A DNA stretch of 64,000 bases from Phocaeicola coprocola DSM 17136 (GCF_000154845.1 NZ_DS981432.1:34851-98850); one strand, 5' to 3'. Shown: positions 9,629-18,894, counted from the stretch's first letter. Numbers and translations: made by a program. The notes: a model not told the origin generated them from the sequence alone.

Positions 9629-10461
9629 CAGAAGACACAGATCATTATGTTGCTTCAAGAGCAGCAGAATACTGTAGGATTCTTGGGTGACGGTATTAAT
9701 GATGCTGCTGCTTTGCGTCAGTCGGATATCGGCATTTCGGTTGATTCTGCTGTAGATATAGCCAAATAGATATTATTCTACTGGAAAAGGACTTGACGGT
9801 GTTGGAAGATGGTGTACTTGAGGGTAAAAAAACATTTGGAAATACCACTAAGTATATAAAGATGACAGCAAGTTCGAATTTTGGAAATATGTTTAGTGTA
9901 ATGGCTGCAAGTGCATTTTTGCCTTTCCTTCCGATGTTGCCGATTCATCTGCTGATTCAGAATTTGCTTTATGATATTTCGCAGACTACCATTCCTTTTG
10001 ACCGTATGGATGCTGATTATCTCCGTAAGCCTCGTAAATGGGATGCTTCTGATATTAGCCGTTTTATGATATTCATCGGACCGATAAGTTCTATTTTTGA
10101 TATTGTTACTTATCTGGTGATGTGGTATGTGTTCAGCTGTAATTCTGTGGAGCATCAGACGTTGTTTCAGTCGGGCTGGTTTATAGAAGGTTTACTGTCG
10201 CAGACATTGATTGTTCATATGATTCGTACGCAGAAAATACCATTTATACAAAGTTGTGCTTCGTGGCAGGTTACCGGACTGACTGTGCTGATAATGGTTA
10301 TTGGAATTATCATTCCTTTCTCTCCTTTCGGAACTTCAATCGGACTTGAACCTTTGCCATTAAGCTATTTCCCCTGGCTTGTCGGTATTCTGCTTTCATA
10401 CTGTGTACTGACTCAAATGATAAAAAACTGGTATATCAAGCGATTTGTAAAATGGTTGTGA
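9623..10461 (+). pseudogene. mgtA: Magnesium-translocating P-type ATPase (MgtA-like), 3' remnant with frameshift
   Basis: The remaining part encodes the end of a P-type ATPase. From 9623 the frame reads [10 protein letters not shown], then the hinge motif [20 protein letters not shown] and [10 protein letters not shown], and hits TAG at 9767-9769. The family sequence should continue ESADIILLEKDL; it resumes in another frame at 9769 (DIILLEKDLTVLEDGVLEG), so about 7 bases are missing. The rest (to 10461) holds the last transmembrane helices (NFGNMFSVMAASAFLPFLPM, LLIQNLLYDISQTTIPFDRMD). The phosphorylated Asp domain and N-terminal helices are absent, so the gene is dead. It meets the receptor remnant head to head. 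Confidence 0.88.
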
Positions 10462-10464
10462 TAA

Positions 10465-11502
10465 ATGATTGTGAAGAGATTTGTTTTATGTGCTGCTGTG
10501 GTAATGGTTACATTTACAAACCATTACCTTGCAGCTCAGGATTTTAATCTGACCTACACTACTGAATTTCAAACTGATTTTCGTAAAGGAGCAAAATGGG
10601 TGAATTTACTTCGTACTGATTTCCTGCAATCCTTAGGTAATTCGGTTAACATTGAGGTTGCTTCTATCAGTGTGGCACGAACGAGTGATAAGAAGCTGGT
10701 TGATGATTTGCAAGTATATTCGAATATTGAAGAGGAAAACTTGCCTCTGGCTTTAGCCATATTAGGGATAAACTGGCATGTAGGGGCTTCTTCTCTTTTT
10801 GTTGGAATACGGAATCTGAATGAAGATTATTTTAATTCACCGTGTACATCTTTGTTTACCAATAGCTCATGCGGTATATTCCCTACTTTGTCGGCTAATT
10901 ATCCGATTGCAAATTATCCGGTGGCTTCAGTAGGTATGGATTATAAGTTGAAGCTGGGAAACTGGCATATGGAAACTTCCATTTATAATGGAACCGGCTA
11001 TAACATGTTTGTCGGAAAGGAAAATGTTTTTCGTTTTTGTCCGAAAACGGATGGAATATTGAGTATTACATCATTAAATTATCAAAACAATGATAGCGGT
11101 TATTATATGGGCATTGCTTTACATAGCGGGATGTCTGCTGGTGATGAAAGTGGAAATGGTGAAACGGAAGAAAAGAAAAAGTTGAATACAGTACTTTGGG
11201 GATATGCGGAACAAAAACTTTCTTCTGGTCTGTATGCTTTGTTTCAATATTCCATAAATCCGACAGAGAAACAAGGATGCCGTAGTTATGTAGGTGGTGG
11301 ACTTGTAATGCGTTATAAGAAAATAGAAGGAGGTGTGTTTGCTGATTATGCGGATTTTACAACTGAACATGAATGGGCAAGTGAGTTGACTTGTAAGTTC
11401 TTGTTTGGGAAAAGCGGATATGTACAGCCTGCCTTCCATCTGATAGCCAACACTCGTGAATGTAATTGGGTCGGACTAATCAGGTTAGGGTATGAGATAT
11501 AA
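10465..11502 (+). CDS. Porin-like outer-membrane beta-barrel protein
   Basis: A 345-residue protein with a signal peptide (MIVKRFVLCAAVVMVTFTNHYLAAQ) and a mature part made of alternating strands with polar turns, ending in WVGLIRLGYEI. It looks like a 16-18-strand porin; a carbohydrate-porin (OprB-like) assignment is possible but not proven. It starts 3 bp after the stop of the magnesium ATPase remnant, so it was the second gene of that operon and may have let Mg2+ or another solute cross the outer membrane. With the ATPase promoter lost in the deletion, its present expression is uncertain. The frame is intact. Confidence 0.65.
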   Translation: MIVKRFVLCAAVVMVTFTNHYLAAQDFNLTYTTEFQTDFRKGAKWVNLLRTDFLQSLGNSVNIEVASISVARTSDKKLVDDLQVYSNIEEENLPLALAILGINWHVGASSLFVGIRNLNEDYFNSPCTSLFTNSSCGIFPTLSANYPIANYPVASVGMDYKLKLGNWHMETSIYNGTGYNMFVGKENVFRFCPKTDGILSITSLNYQNNDSGYYMGIALHSGMSAGDESGNGETEEKKKLNTVLWGYAEQKLSSGLYALFQYSINPTEKQGCRSYVGGGLVMRYKKIEGGVFADYADFTTEHEWASELTCKFLFGKSGYVQPAFHLIANTRECNWVGLIRLGYEI

Positions 11503-11508
11503 TTTTTT

Positions 11509-11548
11509 CTGAGAGTGTGTCGTGATGTCTTTCGGGGCACACTCTCAG
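11509..11548. terminator. Hairpin between convergent genes
   Basis: A perfect 11-bp stem, CTGAGAGTGTG (11509-11519) / CACACTCTCAG (11538-11548). The flank on the plus strand is ATATTTATTT, not a clean U tract, so termination efficiency is uncertain; it sits 6 bp past the porin stop. Confidence 0.6.
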
Positions 11549-11552
11549 ATAT

Positions 11553-12551
11553 TTATTTGGCTATTTTCAGAAATGCTTCTATATCTCGCCGGATCATCTG
11601 ATAAAGAGGTGATGACTGGTAATGGGGATTTTTACGGATAACCACTTCTATATCAACCTGACTACGCTGATAGGCTGTGAGCTCATTATGTAACTGAATG
11701 TCGTGTAAAGCTAAATCGTGTATTTGTTGTTCACGTTCGCGGCGGAGTACTGTGCATACCGGAATCAGCAGACGCAGTATGACATTGTCCATAATGTGAT
11801 GCCCTTGAATGAACATGTAAGTATTGTCCGGGTACACTCCCAATGTACGGAACTCTTTTTTCATATCTTCGATCTCTTCCAGAGCTTCTACATGCCGTCT
11901 TTCTAACTCATGAAGTTTACGGTTGACTTTTTTGGACATGATTTCCAGACTTTTTTCAGGATGGCGTGTACTGACTTGGTCTAACTTTACGAAAGAGCAG
12001 AAATCCAGTAAGGAAAATTCTGATAAATTATGTTGGCGGTAAAACCATACAGACCAGATGAAAAGCGGATAGGCTATTTCTGAATAGAGTTTCATGAAGG
12101 CAGGAAAGTCAATCAGTTTATGGTCGTTTAGCGTAGCTGTAACACACGCTTCGTGTAAGCCTTCGGCATAGCAGTGGTAATTTTCTATGGCATAGGCGTA
12201 CGTCTGTAATACGTAGGGGCTGTTGATGATATACCGTGACGTTTGAGTCCTTCCTTGAAGAAGATAATCGTAATCACTGTCAACACAGGCTATCATATTT
12301 TCTCCCAGACGACTTCCCAGTTCGTTCATCAAAACTGATTTCTTTCCCTTGGCAAGTGAACTTCGGGATGGCAACATGACTTCAAAGTAACGTTTGTCAT
12401 TCTCATATTCGACCAGAAGGGAACGCCAAAAAGATATGTCATCGTAACTTTCTACATATGCGACGATTTTTCTTTTTGCTTGTTTTGGCTTCAGACTGTT
12501 GGCTGCTCCAATATAGAGTGAAGAAAGGTTTTCTGTAAGTCTTTTTCCCAT
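11553..12551 (-). CDS. DUF4435 protein, Toprim-like putative nuclease
   Basis: A 332-residue cytoplasmic protein. The N-terminal third has a Toprim-like arrangement: a first acid in IVAYVESYDDISFW (Glu34) and a DxD in IACVDSDYDYLL (Asp91, Asp93), which is the DUF4435 pattern. The central part (NSPYVLQTYAYAIENYHCY) also fits that family; the C-terminal half is helical and charged. In PARIS phage defence, a DUF4435 protein (AriB) is held by an AAA ATPase (AriA) and cleaves host tRNA when released. Here it lies 12 bp downstream of a small AAA ATPase gene in the same order as ariA-ariB. A housekeeping pair of the same fold is the alternative. Confidence 0.75.
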   Translation of the reverse strand: MGKRLTENLSSLYIGAANSLKPKQAKRKIVAYVESYDDISFWRSLLVEYENDKRYFEVMLPSRSSLAKGKKSVLMNELGSRLGENMIACVDSDYDYLLQGRTQTSRYIINSPYVLQTYAYAIENYHCYAEGLHEACVTATLNDHKLIDFPAFMKLYSEIAYPLFIWSVWFYRQHNLSEFSLLDFCSFVKLDQVSTRHPEKSLEIMSKKVNRKLHELERRHVEALEEIEDMKKEFRTLGVYPDNTYMFIQGHHIMDNVILRLLIPVCTVLRREREQQIHDLALHDIQLHNELTAYQRSQVDIEVVIRKNPHYQSSPLYQMIRRDIEAFLKIAK

Positions 12552-12563
12552 AGCCGTAATTGT

Positions 12564-13388
12564 TTAATGAGTAGTTATATCACTTACTTCTGTCACTGCA
12601 TCTATCCATCCGTTCATAATTAAGGCAGGAGAGTGGGTGGTAAGTATGATCTGTACATTAGGGTTTAAGCTTCGGATGAGTGAAATCAACCGTTGTTGCC
12701 ATTCTACATGAAGAGATATTTCGGGCTCATCCATAAATAGTGCAAATGGCTGATTGTCTTGTACCAGTACGGTAAGCAAAATGACAAGCATTTGTTTTTC
12801 TCCTGATGACAGCTGGTAAGGAGTTAATATATCACCATCTTGCTCGAATAAGATTTCGTTGCTTCTGCGGTTTATTTTTTTTCCGGTTTCGCTGAAAAGA
12901 TCATCCATTAAGTCCTGGAATTTTGTTTTGGGACGTGAAACTTCAGCAGCACGAGCCTGATCTTCTATAACTCCGCTTGTAAGCAGTTCGATAATTCTGT
13001 TTCCGATATTTACCTGATAATCCAGATAGCGACGCTGAAGCAGATATAATTGCCAGTCGAGTTCTGTTTTTACATTTGAGTTTCCTATCTTTTCAAGCAG
13101 TCCGGAATTGATTAGCGGACGGTCGAAACTACGGATTACGTCAAATCGGATGAAATTAGCATCTTCAGGAGAGAATACGAAAGAAACTCCCGGCTGTACG
13201 CCATTAGTCAATGCATGCCCTTCCAGTTCGTTAAGATATCGTACGGAATTGTTCAAAATTGTACTTTTACCAATACCATTTACTCCGCTTAAAATGTTGA
13301 CATCAGCACGTAAGTCCCATGAGATATTCTTTCTTCCCCATAGACCTTTAATTTCGATACGTTTAATGTAGTCGGCTTGCTTCTTCAT
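12564..13388 (-). CDS. Small ABC/SMC-type AAA ATPase, partner of the DUF4435 protein
   Basis: A complete 274-residue ATPase of the RecF/SMC-like (AAA_15/AAA_21) class. Walker A is SGVNGIGKST (34-43, Lys41), the ABC signature is LSSGEKQ (193-199), Walker B is FALFMDEPE (Asp220, Glu221), and the switch His is in LTTHSPA (His252). Between Walker A and the signature there is only a short helical insertion, not a long coiled coil, so it is smaller than typical AriA or OLD proteins. It probably forms a signature-to-Walker dimer and controls the DUF4435 protein encoded 12 bp downstream. A TATTTTTG box lies 27 bp upstream. Role in defence is inferred. Confidence 0.8.
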   Translation of the reverse strand: MKKQADYIKRIEIKGLWGRKNISWDLRADVNILSGVNGIGKSTILNNSVRYLNELEGHALTNGVQPGVSFVFSPEDANFIRFDVIRSFDRPLINSGLLEKIGNSNVKTELDWQLYLLQRRYLDYQVNIGNRIIELLTSGVIEDQARAAEVSRPKTKFQDLMDDLFSETGKKINRRSNEILFEQDGDILTPYQLSSGEKQMLVILLTVLVQDNQPFALFMDEPEISLHVEWQQRLISLIRSLNPNVQIILTTHSPALIMNGWIDAVTEVSDITTH

Positions 13389-13414
13389 GGTTGTATTTGT
13401 TTATACGCTTTAAA

Positions 13415-13422
13415 CAAAAATA
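13415..13422 (-). promoter_or_regulatory. Promoter -7 box of the ATPase-DUF4435 operon
   Basis: TATTTTTG on the minus strand matches TAnnTTTG, 27 bp upstream of the ATPase start. Confidence 0.45.
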
Positions 13423-13476
13423 CGGATAATCTTGGAATAAATCAATGTTTACAGCTCTCTTTTTTCGGATAACTCT

Positions 13477-13484
13477 TACCTTTG
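13477..13484 (+). promoter_or_regulatory. Promoter -7 box of the EamA-helicase operon
   Basis: TACCTTTG followed by GCATCG, 14 bp before the first ATG (13498). If transcription begins about 7 bp after this box the leader is very short, which favours the in-frame ATG at 13510 as start. Confidence 0.6.
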
Positions 13485-13497
13485 CATCGTAAAAAAT

Positions 13498-14430
13498 ATG
13501 ATAGAAAACATGAATGTAAAAGTTATAAGAGCACATCTTGCTTTGCTGGGTGCGGCAAGTATGTGGGGATTGATGTCGCCAATGGGAAAGGCGGCCATGG
13601 AAGCTGGTATAACCGGATTGTCGTTGGCTACAATGCGTATGATAGGTGGTGCGGTTTGTTTTTGGATTGCGTCATTGTTTGCTCCGAAGGAGAAAGTTAG
13701 TTCGCATGATTTGATGTTACTTTTCTTTGCCGGACTGTTGGGTATTGTGTGCAATCAGGGATGTTTTACATTTGGTTTGTCGCTTACATCTCCTATAGAT
13801 GCTTCTATTGTAACTACTACCATGCCGATAGTAACTATGATATTGGCTGCACTTTTTTTGAAAGAACCTGTTACACCCAAGAAGGTTATTGGTATATTTC
13901 TAGGCTCAATCGGTGCGCTTATGCTGATTTTAAGCAATCAGGGCGGATCGGTAGATGGAGGAGGCAGCATTTTGGGAGATGCATTGTGCATAACGGCTCA
14001 GGTAAGTTTTGCCTGTTATCTGACTATATTTAAGAAACTTATTTCGCGCTACAATGTGTTTACACTGATGAAATGGATGTTTACTTATGCGGCTATCTGT
14101 TTCATTCCTTTTTCCTACCGTGATTTTTCAGCAATGACGACTATGTCTTTCTCTGCTACGGTATGGATGGAAGTTGGTTATGTTGTCTTATTCGGAACAT
14201 TCTTTGCCTATATTTTGATGCTCGTAGGTCAGAAGACACTTCGTCCTACCGTCGTAAGTATGTATAACTATATACAGCCCATTGTCGGAACTACAGTATC
14301 AGTCTTTTTAGGAATGGGAGTCTTTGGCTGGACCAAAGCATTGGCAGCGGTATTGATTTTTGTAGGTGTTTATGTTGTAACCCAGAGTAAGTCGCGGGCA
14401 CAGATGCTGGCTGAAGGTGAGAAGGAATAA
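13498..14430 (+). CDS. EamA/DMT-family inner-membrane transporter
   Basis: A 310-residue drug/metabolite transporter with ten predicted helices arranged as two EamA repeats. Repeat 1 has LALLGAASMWGLMSPMGKAA and LATMRMIGGAVCFWIA; repeat 2 begins at about residue 160 with LGDALCITAQVSFACYLTIF and ends GVYVVTQSK. Both repeats carry the conserved proline/glycine ends (TSPIDASIVTTTMPIVTMIL, RPTVVSMYNYIQPIVGT). Such proteins export metabolites or amino acids; substrate unknown. Start could be ATG 13510 (MNVKVIRAHLAL). The helicase gene follows after 11 bp. Confidence 0.88.
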   Translation: MIENMNVKVIRAHLALLGAASMWGLMSPMGKAAMEAGITGLSLATMRMIGGAVCFWIASLFAPKEKVSSHDLMLLFFAGLLGIVCNQGCFTFGLSLTSPIDASIVTTTMPIVTMILAALFLKEPVTPKKVIGIFLGSIGALMLILSNQGGSVDGGGSILGDALCITAQVSFACYLTIFKKLISRYNVFTLMKWMFTYAAICFIPFSYRDFSAMTTMSFSATVWMEVGYVVLFGTFFAYILMLVGQKTLRPTVVSMYNYIQPIVGTTVSVFLGMGVFGWTKALAAVLIFVGVYVVTQSKSRAQMLAEGEKE

Positions 14431-14441
14431 ATGTTTAGCCT

Positions 14442-16331
14442 ATGAGAGAAGATCCGTGTATAAAATCTCCTGTACTTTATTTGCAACATCAATATGAATT
14501 GTTGCAGATAGAATATGAATACGAAAAGGAACAGTTTAAGCAGCAAACAGAGCTGATGGGCATTGGACGGAAAATCAAGCGCGGTATGTGCTGGTATCCG
14601 TTAAATCTGGGACGAAATTATTATAACGCCTTAAATCAGCTGGTGATAGAAGTTGAGCGACGTGAAGACAAGGATGTCGAACATCAGTTTGAATATGGAC
14701 GTCCGGTATGTTTCTTTACGCAAGACGTTTCGGGTAAATTGAATTATCTGAACTTTGTCGCAACAGTAAACTACGTGGATGAAGATCGGTTGGTTGTGAT
14801 TCTTCCTTCCGTTGATGCTTTGCTTGCCTTGCAAAGTAAAGAAGTCGTAGGTGTACAACTTTATTTTGATGAAACAAGTTATCGCCTGATGTTTGAGGCT
14901 TTAAAGCAAGTTATCGGAGCAAAAAATAATCGTTTGGCAGAGTTGCGTGATATCTTTCATGGAACTCAACCTGCTTCTACTTTTTCGTTTCATCCTTTGC
15001 GCTTTCCTTGGTTAAATGCTACGCAGGAGGAAGCTATGAATAAAGTACTTCATGCTAAGGATGTAGCAATCGTACATGGGCCTCCCGGAACGGGAAAAAC
15101 TACTACTCTGGTAGAGGTTGTATACGAAACTCTTCATCGGGAAAATCAGGTATTGGTTTGTGCACAGAGTAATATGGCCGTCGACTGGATAAGTGAAAAA
15201 CTAGTCGACAGGGGAGTAAGTGTATTACGTATAGGAAATCCTAGTCGGGTGAATGATAAGATGTTATCGTTCACTTATGAACGCCGTTTTGAATCTCATC
15301 CTGATTATCCGCAGCTATGGAGTATTCGTAAAGCGATACGCGAATTGTATGCCAGAAGCAGAAAAGGCGCTGAACGAGAAGCTGTCCGGCAAAAGATTAA
15401 TTCGCTGAAAGACCGTGCAACAGAATTGGAGATTCGTATCAATGAATCTTTATTTTCTGAGGCTCGTGTAATTGCCTGCACATTGGTTGGCAGTGCCAAT
15501 CGCTTGTTGACAGGGCAGAAATTCGGAACATTGTTTATTGATGAGGCCGCTCAGGCACTTGAAGCTGCCTGCTGGATTCCGATACGGAAAGCCGACCGGG
15601 TGATATTGGCAGGAGATCATTGTCAGCTTCCTCCGACGGTAAAGGCACCGGAAGCTCTTCGTGCAGGACTGGGACATACGCTGATGCAGACTATTGTAAA
15701 GAATAAACCCGATACTGTTTCACTGCTGAAGCTCCAGTATCGTATGAATGATGAGATTATGCGTTTTTCATCGGAATGGTTTTACGGAGGGATGTTGCAG
15801 TCTGCTCCTGAAGTAAAATATCGTAGCATTCTCGATTTTGATACTCCTATTGAATGGATCAATACTGAAGGATTAGATTGTAATGAGGAGTTTATTGGTG
15901 AAAATTATGGAAGAATAAACAAGTCGGAAGCTGAATTATCTATCGAGCAGCTGAAAGGTTATATTACCAAAATAGGACGGGAACGTTTCTTGAATGAACG
16001 GATTGATGTAGGTATGATTTCGCCATATAAGGCACAGGTACAATATTTGCGTCGTCTTGTCCGAAATGATGCTTTTTTTAAGCCTTACCGGCAGGCTATC
16101 ACGATTAATACTGTGGATGGATTTCAGGGACAGGAACGTGATGTGATTCTGATTAGTTTGGTACGTGCTAACGAGGAAGGACAGATTGGTTTCCTGAATG
16201 ATTTACGACGTATGAATGTTGCGATTACCCGAGCTCGTATGAAACTGATTATATTGGGAGATGCTTCAACATTAACCCGGCATGCTTTTTACAAGAAGCT
16301 ATATACTTACATAGAAAGTCTGCATGAATAG
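14442..16331 (+). CDS. Superfamily 1 helicase of the UPF1/IGHMBP2 type
   Basis: A 629-residue nucleic-acid helicase. The N-terminal ~185 residues are a coiled start and a beta-barrel-like domain (RPVCFFTQDVSGKLNYLNFV). Walker A is GPPGTGKTTT (213-222), motif Ia CAQSNMAVDWI, Walker B/II FIDEAAQALEAACW, III AGDHCQLPPTVKA, IV LQYRMNDEIM, V TVDGFQGQERDVILISLVRA, and VI MNVAITRARMKL. The arrangement is that of UPF1-like 5'-3' DNA/RNA helicases common in Bacteroidetes. It is downstream of the transporter with 11 bp spacing, which appears to be operon packing rather than shared function. A bidirectional terminator follows. Confidence 0.92.
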   Translation: MREDPCIKSPVLYLQHQYELLQIEYEYEKEQFKQQTELMGIGRKIKRGMCWYPLNLGRNYYNALNQLVIEVERREDKDVEHQFEYGRPVCFFTQDVSGKLNYLNFVATVNYVDEDRLVVILPSVDALLALQSKEVVGVQLYFDETSYRLMFEALKQVIGAKNNRLAELRDIFHGTQPASTFSFHPLRFPWLNATQEEAMNKVLHAKDVAIVHGPPGTGKTTTLVEVVYETLHRENQVLVCAQSNMAVDWISEKLVDRGVSVLRIGNPSRVNDKMLSFTYERRFESHPDYPQLWSIRKAIRELYARSRKGAEREAVRQKINSLKDRATELEIRINESLFSEARVIACTLVGSANRLLTGQKFGTLFIDEAAQALEAACWIPIRKADRVILAGDHCQLPPTVKAPEALRAGLGHTLMQTIVKNKPDTVSLLKLQYRMNDEIMRFSSEWFYGGMLQSAPEVKYRSILDFDTPIEWINTEGLDCNEEFIGENYGRINKSEAELSIEQLKGYITKIGRERFLNERIDVGMISPYKAQVQYLRRLVRNDAFFKPYRQAITINTVDGFQGQERDVILISLVRANEEGQIGFLNDLRRMNVAITRARMKLIILGDASTLTRHAFYKKLYTYIESLHE

Positions 16332-16360
16332 TTCGAGGATATTGATACACTGATAAACAA

Positions 16361-16420
16361 AAACTCTTCTTTTATTTCTGGAAACAAACATTTACAGATG
16401 ATAAAAGAAGAGTTTTTTAT
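16361..16420. terminator. Bidirectional terminator between helicase and ABC export operon
   Basis: A 15-bp stem, AAACTCTTCTTTTAT (16361-16375) / ATAAAAGAAGAGTTT (16401-16415), with T runs on both strands (TTTTTT after the plus-strand stem; TTTTTGTTT after the minus-strand stem). Confidence 0.85.
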
Positions 16421-16447
16421 AATGCTTTTTAAAATATGGATATGGGT

Positions 16448-17698
16448 TTATCCTGCTTGAAGACGCTTTTTATTCCGGTAAGTTTTTAATCGTTCTAACG
16501 CGTGTTTACGACTTAACATGATTTGACGTCGGTATACGATACAGGTTGTAATAAAATACACTACGGCTTGTATCCATAATCCCCTGATTATAGGTAAGAC
16601 ATCATGTAGTGTTGCTCCCATGGTATTGATGCGTACATAACCGTTTATTCCAAACGTAGAAGGGAAGAGCCATGAGAATATTTCCCAAAATTTAGGAATA
16701 GCTGCGCCTGGCCATGATATACCTGATATAAACAGTAAAGGTACAGAGGTAAATACAAATATCAGCATGCACGATTCTCTGTGATGAACGAATATAGAGC
16801 AGGTCATGGCAAAGAAAATACATGCCAGCAGATAAGGTAAAGTAAACCAGAATAAAGTAGCTGGTTGAGCTATCTGTACCAGGCTGAATATTTTAGGAAC
16901 CAGACAGAGAATATATGTCGACATAACAGTATAGATCATCAGGTATGCAAGCGATTTTCCTAATACAATGCGTAATGTCCCTTGATATTGCCGGCTGATA
17001 GGTACAAGGTCGCGGAATCGATTGTTTTCGCGTGCTGTTCCAGCAGACAAACCTACTCCCAGCAATAGAGTTTGTTGGATAATAAGTATTAAAACAGCTG
17101 GAATAAGGAAGCTGGCAAAACCGTCTTGTGGATTGAACAAAGAAACAGACTCATATTCTATTGGAGTTGTACTGATTTCATCTTGTCGTTCTGTTGTATT
17201 ACCTAATCTCTTTACCTGAATCTCCTTATTCATTTTCAAGGAGGTTTCTGTATTTGCCAGCAAAATTGCTTTGTAATAAAGCATTCCGCTCATGTCGCAA
17301 TAAATGCTTACGTGAGCTTGCTTACCTTCGGCCAGATCTTGACTGAAGCTTTCAGGGATATATATAATGCCATATACCTTTTGGTCCTTAAGCAATAGCC
17401 TTGCTTCTTCCATATCGGCGCAATAAGACTGTATATGTACATCGGGACTTCCATCTACCATACGTATGTATTTTCTGCTTTGAGAACTGTTATTCGCGTC
17501 TACCACTGCTGTGGGAACCTCACGAACAACCTCGTTTGTATATATGAAAGCATATATCAACGGGTAAGCTAATGGAACCAGCAGGAAAAATATCAGGACT
17601 CCCTGATCTTTTATCGTAGCTTTAAGTTCCTTTCTGAATATATAGAACAGTCCATTCAGCCCTTGCCGTATAATATGTCGGAGTGAATATTTTTCCAT
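16448..17698 (-). CDS. ABC-2 type permease, second of pair
   Basis: A 416-residue inner-membrane protein of the ABC2_membrane_3 type. One N-terminal helix (LIFFLLVPLAYPLIYAFIYT, about 35-55) precedes a large extracytoplasmic domain (about 60-215), then about five helices including the characteristic LFISGISWPGAAIPKFWEIF near residue 340 and SWLFPSTFGINGYVRI. These proteins pair with a homologue to form the export channel of YbhFSR-like tripartite ABC pumps. It begins 10 bp after the sister permease gene. No nucleotide-binding domain is fused. Confidence 0.88.
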   Translation of the reverse strand: MEKYSLRHIIRQGLNGLFYIFRKELKATIKDQGVLIFFLLVPLAYPLIYAFIYTNEVVREVPTAVVDANNSSQSRKYIRMVDGSPDVHIQSYCADMEEARLLLKDQKVYGIIYIPESFSQDLAEGKQAHVSIYCDMSGMLYYKAILLANTETSLKMNKEIQVKRLGNTTERQDEISTTPIEYESVSLFNPQDGFASFLIPAVLILIIQQTLLLGVGLSAGTARENNRFRDLVPISRQYQGTLRIVLGKSLAYLMIYTVMSTYILCLVPKIFSLVQIAQPATLFWFTLPYLLACIFFAMTCSIFVHHRESCMLIFVFTSVPLLFISGISWPGAAIPKFWEIFSWLFPSTFGINGYVRINTMGATLHDVLPIIRGLWIQAVVYFITTCIVYRRQIMLSRKHALERLKTYRNKKRLQAG

Positions 17699-17708
17699 GA
17701 TTGACCTT

Positions 17709-18884
17709 TTAAGGAATATATGTATAGTGTAACATGATTGTACGCAGTTTCTTCAATACAAAGAATGGCAGCAGCATAAATATGATTAATGCCACTACAG
17801 AATGCCAGGCATAAATAAGTGGATAACCGTTGAGTGCAAGGTTGGCATATAGTAAAAAGTAATGCCTCAATGGGAATAGCACACTGAGTGCCTGAAGAGT
17901 CGGATGCATGGCCATAACCGGAAATGTAAATCCTGAAATGGAAAAAGATAAAACTCCCCAAAGTGAGGCTGCACTAAGAGCTAGACGAAGCGTGCCAAAT
18001 AGGCCAAAGAAAAACAGACCTACAGCTTGTGAAGCCAGTACTAATAAGAGTCCTGACAATAACATTGGGAAGATACCACTGTTACATGGGTAATGTAAAA
18101 ATCCATAGAGATATACATTGTAGAATACAGCTATGATAAAAAACAGAATTGTTTGTGGCAATAATTTGCCAACCAATGCTGTAACAATGGAATTATCTGC
18201 TAAATGAAGTAACTCCTTTGCTGTATTTTCTTTTATTTCAACTCCTATTGTATATGCTGTAATTAGAAAAATCAGTAGCATCAATATTCCGGGAAATAGT
18301 GTGTTACACAGATATACGGAATAGTTTAGCCAGGGATTATTCAGTGGGTGAGTATCAATGACAATTGGTTGTAAGAATGCTACAGCCTGATCTTCTGTTG
18401 CTCCCTTGGCCAATAAGGTACTCTGACCTATGGCAGCAGAAGCAAGCTCACTCATCGTACGTTGATCTCTGTAAAGTAGAGAACCGGCTATCAGGTATGA
18501 ATAGTTTGTGTAAAAAGACACTTTAGGTTGTCTGCCTGCTATTGCTTTCTCTGTAGTCCCTTCCGGAATGTAATAGAATGAATAAATTTCTCCGCGCTGG
18601 ATGGCTTCCCTTGCTTCGTTAAAACTACCGTAGTGGGCTACGATTTTAGTCTGCTGAAAAGCATCCAGATTACGTATGATCGTACGTGTAGTTGAAGTAT
18701 TGTCAAGGTCCACTACGCCTGCAGGCATATTGGTAGGTAGCCCGCTGCTCATTAGCGTAGTAAAGAAAATATAACTGAAAATCGGAGCTATTACCATGCA
18801 AAAGAGATACATCGGCTTGGTTGCGATGCGTATAACTTCTCGTTTCGCAATTTGTAACAGGCGTTTATGGACAGTAATTGACAT
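17709..18884 (-). CDS. ABC-2 type permease, first of pair
   Basis: A 391-residue paralogue of the neighbouring permease: N-terminal helix (MYLFCMVIAPIFSYIFFTTL), an extracytoplasmic domain with AGVVDLDNTSTTRTIIRNLD and YYIPEGTTEKAIAGRQP, and C-terminal helices with SFSISGFTFPVMAMHPTLQA and LFPLRHYFLLY, matching the FPxRHY segment of the family. It lies 10 bp after the HlyD adaptor and 10 bp before the second permease. Together they should form a heterodimeric exporter. Substrate unknown; hydrophobic drugs or envelope lipids are usual for relatives. Confidence 0.88.
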   Translation of the reverse strand: MSITVHKRLLQIAKREVIRIATKPMYLFCMVIAPIFSYIFFTTLMSSGLPTNMPAGVVDLDNTSTTRTIIRNLDAFQQTKIVAHYGSFNEAREAIQRGEIYSFYYIPEGTTEKAIAGRQPKVSFYTNYSYLIAGSLLYRDQRTMSELASAAIGQSTLLAKGATEDQAVAFLQPIVIDTHPLNNPWLNYSVYLCNTLFPGILMLLIFLITAYTIGVEIKENTAKELLHLADNSIVTALVGKLLPQTILFFIIAVFYNVYLYGFLHYPCNSGIFPMLLSGLLLVLASQAVGLFFFGLFGTLRLALSAASLWGVLSFSISGFTFPVMAMHPTLQALSVLFPLRHYFLLYANLALNGYPLIYAWHSVVALIIFMLLPFFVLKKLRTIMLHYTYIP

Positions 18885-18894
18885 AGTTTATTCT

